A stretch of 64,000 bases of DNA. Source: Pseudoalteromonas piratica (GTDB taxonomy: Bacteria > Pseudomonadota > Gammaproteobacteria > Enterobacterales > Alteromonadaceae). The notes below the pieces were generated by a model. It ran no database searches, was not told the DNA's origin, and saw nothing but the letters and a program-made list of their open reading frames with translations. The number at the start of each line of letters is the position of its first letter. Position 1 is the stretch's first letter. The DNA is taken from contig NZ_CP009889.1 of assembly GCF_000788395.1 (NCBI RefSeq), forward strand, positions 248,001 through 312,000. The letters are read 5' to 3'. Positions 42,530 through 51,288 of this stretch are shown piece by piece. The translations under genes were made by a program, and so were the position numbers.

Positions 42530-43639
42530 ATGAGATTTGTCGTGTTCGCTGAGGACTGGGGACGTCACCCCAGCAGCACCCAGCATATTTTTAAAGTGAT
42601 TGCCGAGCAATATGATGTCACGTGGTTTAACTCAGTTGGTATGCGAAAGCCTAAGTTTAATCTTACGGATATTAAACGGGTGTTTGGTAAGCTAAAACTG
42701 ATGTTGTCAAAACCTTCGCCGGTTTCAATGGATAAAATACCTGTGGATGCACGGAATCCATTTGTTCTTCCTTGGCATGATAGGCAGTGGGTAAGGGCTT
42801 TTAATAAACAACAAATTGCAAAGCAGATTGATTTAACCTCTGCCGAACCCATTGTTTATTGGATCAGTGTGCCAACGGCAATTAATATGATTCAATTACG
42901 CCCTCAAGATAGTTTAATTTACTATTGCGGTGACGACTTTTCTAATTTAGCTGGGGTAGACGCTGATTTGATCCAAGAAAGTGAGCGTCGTTTGATTCAT
43001 CAAGCTCACAATATCTTTGTTGTGAGTAAAGTACTGCTCGATAAAATGCCCAAACATAAAACGCAAATGCTCGAACATGGCGTTGATTATACGCTTTTTA
43101 GCGAATTGAAAAAGCGTAATAAGCAGCTTAATCAATTGGATAATATTATCGGATTTTATGGTTCGCTTTCAGAATGGTTGGATGTTGAACTCTTGATTAA
43201 ACTCGCTAAAGCGCGGCCACAATATAATTTGGTATTAATTGGCAAAGCGGATATCGATATTAGTGCGCTAGTGGCCTTACCTAATGTGACTTATATCGCG
43301 CAAATGGCGCATCATCAACTCGCCAGCTTTTCCCAGCATTGGCAAGTTTCGCTCTTACCCTTTTTAGATAATGGCCAAATAAGAGCGTGCAATCCACTGA
43401 AGCTAAAAGAGTATTTGGCTGCTGGTAAACCAATTGTATCAAGCTATTTTCCTGCGGTAGAGCGTTACAAAGATACCGTGCTGATTGCTCGTGATGAAGT
43501 TGGGTTTATCGCAAGAGTTGATCAAGCCATGGTGATTTCGAAAAACCCATTTTTAGATTGGCGCACTTATTCTCGACAATTAGTGGAAAAACATAGCTGG
43601 CAACAAAAAGCAGCGTTTGTGATGGAACAATTAAATTAA
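42530..43639 (+). CDS. GT-B glycosyltransferase
   Basis: A 369-aa enzyme starting MRFVVFAEDWGRHPSSTQHI. It has IIGFYGSLSEWLDVELLIKLA as the interdomain link and LLPFLDNGQIRACNPLKLKEYLAAGKPIVSS as the donor-binding motif, a type common in biofilm glycan clusters. AGGAGG stands 6 bases before the ATG. It is the last gene of the P1 transcript and is followed 2 bases later by a hairpin that can act as a terminator and also carries a TTGCA palindrome. Confidence 0.84.
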   Translation: MRFVVFAEDWGRHPSSTQHIFKVIAEQYDVTWFNSVGMRKPKFNLTDIKRVFGKLKLMLSKPSPVSMDKIPVDARNPFVLPWHDRQWVRAFNKQQIAKQIDLTSAEPIVYWISVPTAINMIQLRPQDSLIYYCGDDFSNLAGVDADLIQESERRLIHQAHNIFVVSKVLLDKMPKHKTQMLEHGVDYTLFSELKKRNKQLNQLDNIIGFYGSLSEWLDVELLIKLAKARPQYNLVLIGKADIDISALVALPNVTYIAQMAHHQLASFSQHWQVSLLPFLDNGQIRACNPLKLKEYLAAGKPIVSSYFPAVERYKDTVLIARDEVGFIARVDQAMVISKNPFLDWRTYSRQLVEKHSWQQKAAFVMEQLN

Positions 43640-43662
43640 AGCGTTGCAAATTGCAACGCTTT
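43638..43662 (+). terminator. Terminator whose stem is a TTGCA palindrome
   Basis: AAAGCGTTGCAA pairs with TTGCAACGCTTT, followed by T residues. In RNA the loop would be about five bases. It lies right after the stop at 43639. The central TTGCAAATTGCAA (43644-43656) is the same box found at the sigma-54 promoters, and sigma-54 promoter P2 begins 52 bases downstream, so this one element may end one transcript and activate the next. Confidence 0.75.
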
Positions 43663-43723
43663 TTACTTCTTGAAAATAATTTTACTTTAAATTCAATGCA
43701 TTAATTCTGGTTCTTAAATTGCA
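43644..43723 (+). promoter_or_regulatory. Sigma-54 promoter P2 with TTGCA-N3-TGCAA box
   Basis: TGGTTCTTAAATTGCA at 43708-43723 has GG (43709-43710), ten bases and GC (43721-43722), a good -24/-12 element. The palindrome TTGCAAATTGCAA (43644-43656) is centred 59 bases before the GG. The target is the LruC-domain gene at 43761, whose ATG is about 38 bases downstream. Confidence 0.65.
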
Positions 43724-43760
43724 CACCCTATGATACTGACTTAACGAAGAGGTGTGAAAA

Positions 43761-45797
43761 ATGCGTACCAGTATTCTAAGTTTACTCTTTCTGTCCTCAT
43801 GGGCAACTGCAGCTCCGTTCGATACATGTCCTTCAAAAGCGTTTTTAGTGCAAGGTGAGACCGCCACCATTTTTGGTGTTAACTTGGTTTCAGGTTCATA
43901 TAACCGCTTTGCTGATAATGTAGGCACAAACAAAAAGGTTAATGGTTTTGGCTTTAGTGTGCATGATCGTTATTTGTATGGATGGGATTATAGCCGTCGT
44001 GATATTGCCCGGATTGGCAAGGACTATGTATTAGAGCCTTTAGTGACATCTGGGTTTCCTAATATTGATTTCTATGTTGGCGATGTATCGGTACTTCAAA
44101 ATGCCTATTATGCGTATCGTAAAGGTGCCGACTACGGTTTGTATCGGGTTTCTCTTGACCCTGATAGCAATGACTATCTTGCTGCTACTCGAATCGTGAA
44201 TGGCTCTAGCTTAAACCTTAATATTTTTGATTTAGCGTTTCACCCAGATCAAAACCTTGCTTACAGTGTTGATAGGAATGGCAACCTTAGAAGCATTGAT
44301 GTTGAAACAGGAAGCAGTGCTAATTTAGGTTTTACTGGAGTGACTGGTACGTTTGGCGCGGTGTATTTTGATGTTGAAGGCTTTTTATACATTAGCCGCA
44401 ATAGTGATGGCCATATCTTTCGTGTAGATGTAAATAATCCCTCACTCACTACGTTATTTGCTTATGGTCCAAGTTCGGGTAATAACGATGGTGCACGCTG
44501 TGCCACAGCCCCTATTGTCGATGAAAGCGAACCACCGACACTCGATTATGGTGATGCACCAGATAGTTACGCAACTTCGTTAAGTGCCAACGGTGCGCGT
44601 CATGGTAAAGGCAGTTTGTATTTTGGCTCAAGTGTTAGTGCTGAATACACACCTAAAACAGTGGATGATGATGACGGTGTGAATTTTCTAACCAGCCTAG
44701 AAACAGGGCTGGATACATTACTCTCTTTTTCGCTTTCGGCACCAGGTTATGTCAATGCATGGGTCGATTGGAATGGGAATGGCCAATTTGATGACAATGA
44801 GCAAATTATTTCACAGTTTCTAGCGAGTGCAGGTGAAAATCGTATGCTTATAGAGGTACCAATTGATGCATCTGAAGGCAGCACGTGGGCACGTTTTCGT
44901 GTATCTAACACCGCTTCGATTTCAGCCATAGGTGGTGTCGACAGTGGTGAAGTTGAAGATATAAATGTCTCTATTGTTGCAAGTGGTGTTGCCGAAACAG
45001 CCACTGCATGGCAAACAGCTGCGTTTGAAGATTTGTGGCCACAACAAGGTGATTATGATTTTAATGACGTAGTTGTTAAATACCGCATTTTCAAAAGCCA
45101 AGTAGGTAACCAAGTTGTGCGCTTTAAAGTGCAAGGTGAGTTATTGGCTGTAGGCGCAAGTTATCACAATGCATTTGCTGTGCGTTTTGGCAGCATTCGA
45201 AGAAATGACGTTAATGAAGCCTTAGTACGTTTAACTATCAACGGAGAACAGGTAAATAAAAACGCCCTTGAATCAGGGCGCAGTGAAGCCATTTTAGTTG
45301 CCCTTGATGATACAAAGGTGATTGCGAATGCACGCGCAGGTTGCAAATATTTCAGAACAGAGCCCGGTTGCTTAGATCAAGCACCAGTACCATTTACTGT
45401 CACCTTACCTTTAATTAATAGCATTAATGATAGTGTGTCATTATTCGATGAGATAAGTCCTTTCATCTTCGCTGTGAATGGTTTTGATCATGGACCTTTT
45501 GTTGATATCAATAATGCAAGAGGTTGGGAAGTGCACTTAAAAAACCATTCACCTACCGAGGCGTTTAATTCAGCTTATTTTGATCAAGGCGATGATATGT
45601 CGGGCACAAATGGTAATTTTCAAACTCTCAACGGGCTGCCATGGGCGTTAATTATAGGTACCAGTTGGGATCACCCAACCGAAAGCACCGATATGCTATT
45701 AGCGTACCCAGAGTTTAAGAGCTTTGCGGAGAGTGCAGGCAGTACTAATACTACTTGGTTTAACAACGCGATAAGCGGTTACTCAGTTCAGAATTAG
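43761..45797 (+). CDS. Secreted LruC-domain protein, candidate biofilm matrix protein
   Basis: A 678-aa exported protein with a signal peptide (about 1-18, ending ATA). Residues about 25-250 resemble a beta-propeller-like domain (YDFS/FHPDQNLAYSVDRNG, GHIFRVDV). After a TLDYGDAPDSY linker (a motif of secreted proteins) comes a GEVED-type domain at about 300-410 (VDWNGNGQFDDNE, GEVEDINVSI). The LruC domain follows at about 420-665 (WQTAAFEDLWPQQGDYDFND, VNGFDHG). Acidic DxNxN-like loops suggest calcium binding. It is the first gene of P2 and sits between two polysaccharide gene blocks, so I infer a matrix protein that is made together with the polymer. Confidence 0.8.
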   Translation: MRTSILSLLFLSSWATAAPFDTCPSKAFLVQGETATIFGVNLVSGSYNRFADNVGTNKKVNGFGFSVHDRYLYGWDYSRRDIARIGKDYVLEPLVTSGFPNIDFYVGDVSVLQNAYYAYRKGADYGLYRVSLDPDSNDYLAATRIVNGSSLNLNIFDLAFHPDQNLAYSVDRNGNLRSIDVETGSSANLGFTGVTGTFGAVYFDVEGFLYISRNSDGHIFRVDVNNPSLTTLFAYGPSSGNNDGARCATAPIVDESEPPTLDYGDAPDSYATSLSANGARHGKGSLYFGSSVSAEYTPKTVDDDDGVNFLTSLETGLDTLLSFSLSAPGYVNAWVDWNGNGQFDDNEQIISQFLASAGENRMLIEVPIDASEGSTWARFRVSNTASISAIGGVDSGEVEDINVSIVASGVAETATAWQTAAFEDLWPQQGDYDFNDVVVKYRIFKSQVGNQVVRFKVQGELLAVGASYHNAFAVRFGSIRRNDVNEALVRLTINGEQVNKNALESGRSEAILVALDDTKVIANARAGCKYFRTEPGCLDQAPVPFTVTLPLINSINDSVSLFDEISPFIFAVNGFDHGPFVDINNARGWEVHLKNHSPTEAFNSAYFDQGDDMSGTNGNFQTLNGLPWALIIGTSWDHPTESTDMLLAYPEFKSFAESAGSTNTTWFNNAISGYSVQN

Positions 45798-45806
45798 GAG
45801 AGCGTT

Positions 45807-46253
45807 ATGAAACAGTTAATTTGTTTAGTGTCAGTATCTTTAATTACAGCATGTGGTGGTGGAGGTGGCTCAGAGCAACCCGTTTCTAAAGCGCCAGCTG
45901 TTGTCGAGACACCGCCAGCAGACACTCAAGAGCAAGGCGTAGCAGCTCTGAATGTGCCAACTCAGTTTGATTTTAAAACAGATTTCACAGTGACGGTAAA
46001 TGTCGCTGCCAATCTAGTCAATGAACGGGCGTTTATCAATATTTGTGAGGCAGATGCCGCATTAACGAATGCCGATACATGCTTTGTTAGGTCACCGCTC
46101 ACAGATAATGGTTTAGAAATGTCGTTTACGTTGCCGCACCAAGGGCAAAAGGTAAAAGCAAGTATTTGGTTCTATGACACTAGTAGGGCCCCTTTAAACT
46201 ATGAGTGGCAATTTAATAGCAGCCAGTCTGAGCAAGTGTGGCGTATTAATTAA
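45807..46253 (+). CDS. Small lipoprotein downstream of the LruC gene
   Basis: A 148-aa lipoprotein with lipobox LITAC (Cys16) followed by a poly-glycine run and a Ser/Pro/Thr-rich spacer (about 20-50). The rest is a short beta-rich domain (TQFDFKTDFTVTVNVAAN) with cysteines in INICEAD and DTCFVRS that could pair. GGAGAG lies before the ATG, and the gene is 9 bases after the LruC gene, so the two are co-transcribed. It may anchor or help export the LruC protein. Confidence 0.72.
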   Translation: MKQLICLVSVSLITACGGGGGSEQPVSKAPAVVETPPADTQEQGVAALNVPTQFDFKTDFTVTVNVAANLVNERAFINICEADAALTNADTCFVRSPLTDNGLEMSFTLPHQGQKVKASIWFYDTSRAPLNYEWQFNSSQSEQVWRIN

Positions 46254-46289
46254 AACCACGTTAAAGATTCATTTTTCTCACCCCAACAC

Positions 46290-46311
46290 AGCGCCGCAAG
46301 GCGCTTTTTTT
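46290..46311 (+). terminator. Terminator after the small lipoprotein gene
   Basis: A 6-bp GC-rich stem (AGCGCC at 46290-46295, GGCGCT at 46300-46305) with a GCAA tetraloop is followed by seven T. It ends the P2 transcript. Confidence 0.88.
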
Positions 46312-46326
46312 ATGTTTTGCAATAGT

Positions 46327-46423
46327 TGGCTTCAAACTTGCGATATTAGTATGAAAGCCGTGAAAAAAAGATGTTTTTCACATTTTGAAACGACAAAACG
46401 CTAAATTGCGTTGCAATTTGCAA
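46327..46423 (+). promoter_or_regulatory. Sigma-54 promoter P3 and a downstream TTGCA box
   Basis: TGGCTTCAAACTTGCG at 46327-46342 has GG (46328-46329), ten bases and GC (46340-46341). The palindrome TTGCAATTTGCAA is at 46411-46423, downstream of the promoter and 14 bases before the ATG at 46437. It could still act as an enhancer or could block transcription; only a weak half-site (TTTTGCAA) lies upstream. This promoter should drive the Wzz-like, glycosyltransferase and fusion transferase genes. Confidence 0.6.
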
Positions 46424-46436
46424 ATTAGGATGAGAA

Positions 46437-47918
46437 ATGGTTTTTACGATTGCGCAAATTAAAAAGTTAGCCTATCTCGCTTTATACACTATGTATGAGC
46501 GCTGGTTGCTTATTGCGTTACCGATGATCATTGTGCCGATTGCAGTAATTGGTATTTCATTAACCAGTGAGAAGCAATACACCAATCACGCGACAATCTT
46601 GATTGAAGAATCAGCGTTACTCAATCCATTTTTAGATGAACTTGAGTTTTCATTTGAACTTTCCGCTCGTATGGATGCATTACGTACATTAGTACTTAGT
46701 CGCAAAAATCTGACTGAAGTAGTAAAAGAAGTTGGCTTAGTTAAAAACTTAAACGACAAACTTGAAGTCGAAAAAATGCAACAGAAATTAGCCAGTGCCA
46801 TTTCTATTTCATTAGTAGGTGATGAATTAGTTCGCATCCATTTTAAATGGACAAAACGCGAAGAAATGAAGCCGGTACTTGAAGCATTAGTTGAAAAATT
46901 CATTGAACGTTTATTAGCGCCCACCAAAGCATCTCTCGATACATCAGAGACCTTTCTAAAAAATCAATTAGAAGAAATGCGTGTGCAACTGGAAACGGCT
47001 GAAGACAAGTTTGCGCGATTTAAACGCGATAATCGAGAGTCGTTACCAGAACTGATGAATTTAAACCAGGATACGCTTGCCCGTTTAGAACAAGAAAAGC
47101 AGCAAAAGACTGTTGAGTTAAGTGGTGCAAAAGCCCGTCTTGCGACACTTAAAAAACAATTATCAAAAGCAAACCCTGTAATGGGAAGACTCATTGACAG
47201 CATCATGCGCATTGAAGCAGAGATAGCTTTATTACGCACCCGTTACACGGATAAACACAGTAAAGTACAAGCGAAATTAAGAGAGCTTGAAACGTTAAAA
47301 ATCCGCAAGCAAGAAATCGATGAACAGTCACAACCTTTTGAAGAAGCAGATTTAGATTCGCTTTGGCAAATTGCTAACAGCATGCCACTTGGCTCAAACG
47401 AAAAAGACAGTGCATTACTCGTGGCTCAACTTATTACATTCGAAGAAGCTGAGAATCGAGTGGCGCAACTGAATGACGAGCTCGAAATGCTGAATAATCA
47501 ATTGCAAGTGGTGACGACACACTTATCTAGTTCAAGTGAAATTGATAAGTCATTACGTCAACTACAACGTGACTACCAAGTAAAACAAACACTTTATTCA
47601 GAGATGTTAGAGCGCTATGAAATGTCAAAAGTGACAGGTCAGTTAGTGCGCTATGAAGGCCCAGATAAAGTGAAAACCATTGAACGTGCATACAGCCCAA
47701 CAGCACCAATTAATCAGCCGCTTGTAGTGAGCATTTTACTTGGCATTGTGCTTGGTTTATTTAGCGCAATTGCACTGACATTTGTTGTCATGATCACAGA
47801 CTTACGTATACGCGATGAAGCGACTATTGAAGCAATAGCCGGACAACGTGTATTAACCAGATTACCAATTTTGAATGATGAGACACGTCATCATCTCGAT
47901 TCATCGGAGGTGTTATGA
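46437..47918 (+). CDS. Wzz/GumC-type chain-length determinant (SypO-like)
   Basis: A 493-aa inner-membrane protein. The N-terminal helix is at about 20-42 (WLLIALPMIIVPIAVIGISL), then the Wzz region (KQYTNHATILIEESALL), long coiled coils from about 165 to 390, and the C-terminal helix at about 425-450 preceded by RAYSPTAPINQPL. There is no attached kinase domain. The start ATG is at 46437 after AGGATGAGAA. It is the first gene of the P3 transcript. In V. fischeri, sypO is the chain-length gene in the same relative place. Confidence 0.86.
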   Translation: MVFTIAQIKKLAYLALYTMYERWLLIALPMIIVPIAVIGISLTSEKQYTNHATILIEESALLNPFLDELEFSFELSARMDALRTLVLSRKNLTEVVKEVGLVKNLNDKLEVEKMQQKLASAISISLVGDELVRIHFKWTKREEMKPVLEALVEKFIERLLAPTKASLDTSETFLKNQLEEMRVQLETAEDKFARFKRDNRESLPELMNLNQDTLARLEQEKQQKTVELSGAKARLATLKKQLSKANPVMGRLIDSIMRIEAEIALLRTRYTDKHSKVQAKLRELETLKIRKQEIDEQSQPFEEADLDSLWQIANSMPLGSNEKDSALLVAQLITFEEAENRVAQLNDELEMLNNQLQVVTTHLSSSSEIDKSLRQLQRDYQVKQTLYSEMLERYEMSKVTGQLVRYEGPDKVKTIERAYSPTAPINQPLVVSILLGIVLGLFSAIALTFVVMITDLRIRDEATIEAIAGQRVLTRLPILNDETRHHLDSSEVL

Positions 47919-48991
47919 ATAATATTATGCAACTGATCCAACATCCTTATATTGGGGGATTGGAAAAAATGGCATTTGGTTTATGCAGCAGTCAAATAAC
48001 AAACGCGAAGATGTTTTTAGTGGCATTAGAAGGGACTAAAAAGGGTGCAATTAAAAGCTGGCCTGATCTTGCTGAGCTTGATCACTTTTATTGCTTAAAT
48101 AAAACGGGCGGCATCAGTTGGCGAACAGTTAAAAAGCTTGTTGCTTTAATTGACCGTTATCAAATTAAAGTGATTCATAGCCATCATATTGGCCCTATGG
48201 TTTACGCAAGCCTAGCAAAGATGCTTCGTCCGAAGCTTAAACATATCCATACACTTCACGATGCTTGGTACTTAACTGACTTTAAATATCGTATGTTTAC
48301 CAAGGTAATCGATAGCTTTACCCCGATTACAGTCGTGGCAGATGCTAAAGCGGTCGCTGAGGTCGCTAAATCTCAAGCGAGCGTTGTAGCAGAGCACATT
48401 GTACATAATGGCATCGATACCGATTATTTCACCCCATCATCGCGCTATTTAGCAAGGCTGAAACTCAGCTTACCTAATAACCGAATTTTAGTTGGTTGCG
48501 CTGCACGAGTCGAACAGGGAAAAGGGCACAAAGCCATGTTACGTGCTTTAAAAAGCCTACCTTACAAAGTGCATATGGTGTTTGCAGGTAGCGGTAGCTC
48601 GTTAAAAGAAATGCAAACTTATGCAGCAAAATTGGGTGTTTCCGAGCGAGTACACTGGTTAGGTTGTGTTAATGCTATGCCCACTTTTTACTCGGCGATT
48701 GATGTATTTTGTTTGTACTCAGAACGAGAAGGTTTGCCTTTATCTATTCTTGAAGCCATGGCTTGTAATCGCCCTGTGGTTGCCAGTGATGTTGGTGGTA
48801 TTAGCGAAGTGGTCAATGAAAAATACGGCTGTGTACTACCAATTACAGAAGAGCAACTACTAGCACCGAGTATTATTAGTGCGCTTAGGCTCAATTATGG
48901 TATGGACATTCGCCATTACGCTCTAAAGCAAGCCACCTTAAAAGTTATGGCTGAACGTTACAACGAAATTTACCAACATGTTTTGGTGTGA
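47915..48991 (+). CDS. Glycosyltransferase family 4 (SypP-like position)
   Basis: A 358-aa GT-B enzyme. The N-terminal domain holds IHSHHIGPMVYASLA and HTLHDAWYLTDFK. The donor domain has VGCAARVEQGKGHKAML, VFAGSGSSLKEM and YSEREGLPLSILEAMACNRPVVASD, with both conserved Glu. It overlaps the Wzz-like gene by 4 bases (ATGA) and precedes the fusion transferase gene. Short N-terminal IQHPYIGGLEKMAFGL is usual for this family. Confidence 0.86.
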   Translation: MNNIMQLIQHPYIGGLEKMAFGLCSSQITNAKMFLVALEGTKKGAIKSWPDLAELDHFYCLNKTGGISWRTVKKLVALIDRYQIKVIHSHHIGPMVYASLAKMLRPKLKHIHTLHDAWYLTDFKYRMFTKVIDSFTPITVVADAKAVAEVAKSQASVVAEHIVHNGIDTDYFTPSSRYLARLKLSLPNNRILVGCAARVEQGKGHKAMLRALKSLPYKVHMVFAGSGSSLKEMQTYAAKLGVSERVHWLGCVNAMPTFYSAIDVFCLYSEREGLPLSILEAMACNRPVVASDVGGISEVVNEKYGCVLPITEEQLLAPSIISALRLNYGMDIRHYALKQATLKVMAERYNEIYQHVLV

Positions 48992-49001
48992 GGAGAACAT
49001 T

Positions 49002-50795
49002 ATGCTTTGGTTTATTACTATTTCAATTATTACTGTGTTTGCTTATCACCACTTCATCTACCCTTTTTTGCTTCAGCTTGTGGCAAAAAAACAACCGGAA
49101 AAAGTGGCTTCTCAACGTAAGCTAAGCCACCGGGAAACACCGTCAATTGGGGTGTTTATCGCAGCGTACAATGAAGCCGATTTTATTGAAGAAAAAATGC
49201 ATAATTTAGCCTCGCAATTGTACCCGAATGACAAAATGGGCATTCACATTGTTGGTGATGGCTGTACTGATAACACCGCAAGTATTGTTAAAAAAGTGAG
49301 TGCACACTTGCATGAGCAGTTCATCTATTGCACGTTTGATGAACTTGACGTCAATGCAGGAAAAGTAAATGCGCTTAACCACTTAATTAATCACTATCGC
49401 GACGAGTACGACATTATCGTTTTCACCGATGTCAGTGCTCTGCTGAGTGTTGATTGCTTGGAGCAAGTAGCCATGTCGATGCAACACCCAGAAGTAATCG
49501 CTGTATCAGGTAATTATCAGCCGAACCCTGATGCGCACCAGAGTTTAGATAAATATTGGCAGTATCAAAATGCAATTCGTTATTTAGAAGGGCAGCTTGG
49601 TGCGGTGAACGGTTTTGCTGGTGCTATGTTTGCAATGCGTGCTGAAGCTGTAAAGCCACTTGCATCTGAGACTATTAATGACGATTTCGTACAAATCGTT
49701 TCTGCACTTGGTAAATCGAAATGCGCAAGTTTTAATGACGCAATCTCAATTATTGAGTGTGAACCTGATGATCAACAGCAAGACTTTAAACGCAGAGTGC
49801 GTATTGGTGCTGGCAATTGGCAACAATTGAGCGCCATATTCAGTGCCTTAAAAGGCTTTAGCAAAGCGCAGTGGTTTAGTTTTGTTTCCAATAAAGTATT
49901 GCGCGGTGTTATGCCTATATTGTTGCTTGTTTGTGCGTGTGCATTGATTTTACTTGCTTCATCAGGTGATTTTGTTGCTCAAGGTTTGTTAGCAGGTGCA
50001 TTTATGGTTCACCTTGTGGGTATTACAAAAGCGATGTTCAAGTGGCGCGTAAATTTGGGATTGATCGATTCAATAAACTACCTTGTGGCCAGTTATGTTG
50101 CGGCATTAATTGGTATTTTAACCTTATCTCGTTTTAACAGACCTTGGCGTCGAGTTTCAAAAACCAAGTCTCGTTTTTCAATGATTGCAGTATGTAAGCG
50201 CACGCTTGATATTTTAGGCTCTGTGGTTGGTTTAGTGCTATTTAGCCCAATCATGCTGTTAGCTGCTATCGCGATTAAACTCGATTCAAAAGGTGCCGTG
50301 ATATACAAACAGCTGCGTGTTGGTCGCATCACTGAAAATAAATCAGAACTTATCTATGTGTATAAATTACGTACTATGTGTATGGACGCTGAAAAAGCAA
50401 CGGGCGCAGTATGGGCGCAAGGCAACGATCCACGTATTACGCGTGTAGGTCGTTTTCTAAGAAAAACACGTATCGATGAGTTACCACAGTTTTGGAACGT
50501 ATTGCTTGGTGATATGGCATTAATTGGTCCTCGCCCAGAACGTCCAAGCTTCTATAGTAAGTTAGAAAACGAAATTCCTTTTTTCATTCAGCGTACCTAT
50601 GGCATTAAGCCGGGTATCTCGGGCCTTGCTCAAGTAATGAATGGTTATGATGAGAGCGTTGAAGATGTGCGCAACAAAATTGCATGGGATTACTCTTATG
50701 CGTTATCGATGACTCGTTTTTCTACCTGGCTAACAACGGAATTAGACATTGTATTTAAAACAATCAAAGTCGTTATCCTTGGCAAAGGGCAGTAG
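49002..50795 (+). CDS. Fused family 2 glycosyltransferase and phosphoglycosyl transferase (SypQ-SypR-like)
   Basis: A 597-aa single chain with two enzymes. Residues about 5-25 are a membrane helix; about 45-270 form a GT-A domain ([39 protein letters not shown]); about 300-385 hold membrane helices; about 395-597 form a bacterial sugar transferase ([54 protein letters not shown]). The C-terminal part should start the repeat unit on undecaprenyl phosphate and the N-terminal part may add the second sugar. In V. fischeri these are separate sypQ and sypR genes. I chose the ATG at 49002 because GGAGAAC lies before it. The stop is 3 bases before a palindrome. Confidence 0.85.
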   Translation: MLWFITISIITVFAYHHFIYPFLLQLVAKKQPEKVASQRKLSHRETPSIGVFIAAYNEADFIEEKMHNLASQLYPNDKMGIHIVGDGCTDNTASIVKKVSAHLHEQFIYCTFDELDVNAGKVNALNHLINHYRDEYDIIVFTDVSALLSVDCLEQVAMSMQHPEVIAVSGNYQPNPDAHQSLDKYWQYQNAIRYLEGQLGAVNGFAGAMFAMRAEAVKPLASETINDDFVQIVSALGKSKCASFNDAISIIECEPDDQQQDFKRRVRIGAGNWQQLSAIFSALKGFSKAQWFSFVSNKVLRGVMPILLLVCACALILLASSGDFVAQGLLAGAFMVHLVGITKAMFKWRVNLGLIDSINYLVASYVAALIGILTLSRFNRPWRRVSKTKSRFSMIAVCKRTLDILGSVVGLVLFSPIMLLAAIAIKLDSKGAVIYKQLRVGRITENKSELIYVYKLRTMCMDAEKATGAVWAQGNDPRITRVGRFLRKTRIDELPQFWNVLLGDMALIGPRPERPSFYSKLENEIPFFIQRTYGIKPGISGLAQVMNGYDESVEDVRNKIAWDYSYALSMTRFSTWLTTELDIVFKTIKVVILGKGQ

Positions 50796-50797
50796 CA

Positions 50798-50908
50798 TTG
50801 CAAAATGCAACAAGCGTTATAAAGTTTGTTGCATTTTGCTAATCATAAATATTTCACTCTTCTAAGTTATTGAATTTTAATGTAACTAAATTTGGCATTG
50901 AAATTGGT
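50798..50908 (+). promoter_or_regulatory. Region P4 upstream of sypA: two TTGCA boxes and a sigma-54-like element
   Basis: TTGCAAAATGCAA (50798-50810) and TTGCATTTTGCTAA (50829-50842) form a perfect 14-bp inverted repeat (50800-50813 with 50826-50839). A sigma-54-like TGGCATTGAAATTGGT lies at 50893-50908: GG is followed after ten bases by GG rather than GC, so the -12 is imperfect. The second box is about 58 bases before the -24. The inverted repeat could also act as a weak terminator for the P3 transcript, but no T run follows. Confidence 0.55.
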
Positions 50909-50943
50909 TGTTTATAGTCATAGTCGCTAATGAGGATTTGATT

Positions 50944-51270
50944 ATGAACAACCTTCTACCAATTAAAGAGCAAAACAACACATTGATTGTTGAGCTACCA
51001 CATGATTTTTCTGGTTTAAATGTAGATAAGTACCGCGATCATTTTGAATGTTTTGCAGCAACGCAACATGATTCAGTCGTACTTGATTTTGGCAATACAG
51101 AATTCATTGATTCGTCAGGCATTGGTGCCATGGTGTTCTTGTTTAAACGCATAGAGCAACGCGGTGTTTCAATGACCCTGCTCGATGTGGCTGGCCAACC
51201 TGAAAAGCTAATGAAGCTGCTTCGTGTTGACGCCACAATCCCCTTTGTTAATTCGTCACCTGTTGCTTAA
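50944..51270 (+). CDS. sypA: STAS-domain anti-sigma-factor antagonist, SypA-like
   Basis: A 108-aa single STAS domain. The phosphorylation motif is DSSGIG, with Ser57 and Ser58; the equivalent Ser controls activity in SpoIIAA-type proteins. VVLDFGNTEFIDSSGIGAM is a typical strand-loop-helix. GAGG before the ATG at 50944 supports this start over an earlier in-frame one. It is the first of six genes (to 57860) that match V. fischeri sypA-B-C-D-E-G in type and nearly in order. The SypE-like kinase/phosphatase downstream is its expected partner. Confidence 0.85.
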   Translation: MNNLLPIKEQNNTLIVELPHDFSGLNVDKYRDHFECFAATQHDSVVLDFGNTEFIDSSGIGAMVFLFKRIEQRGVSMTLLDVAGQPEKLMKLLRVDATIPFVNSSPVA

Positions 51271-51288
51271 CGAGAAGGAAGTGCCGCT

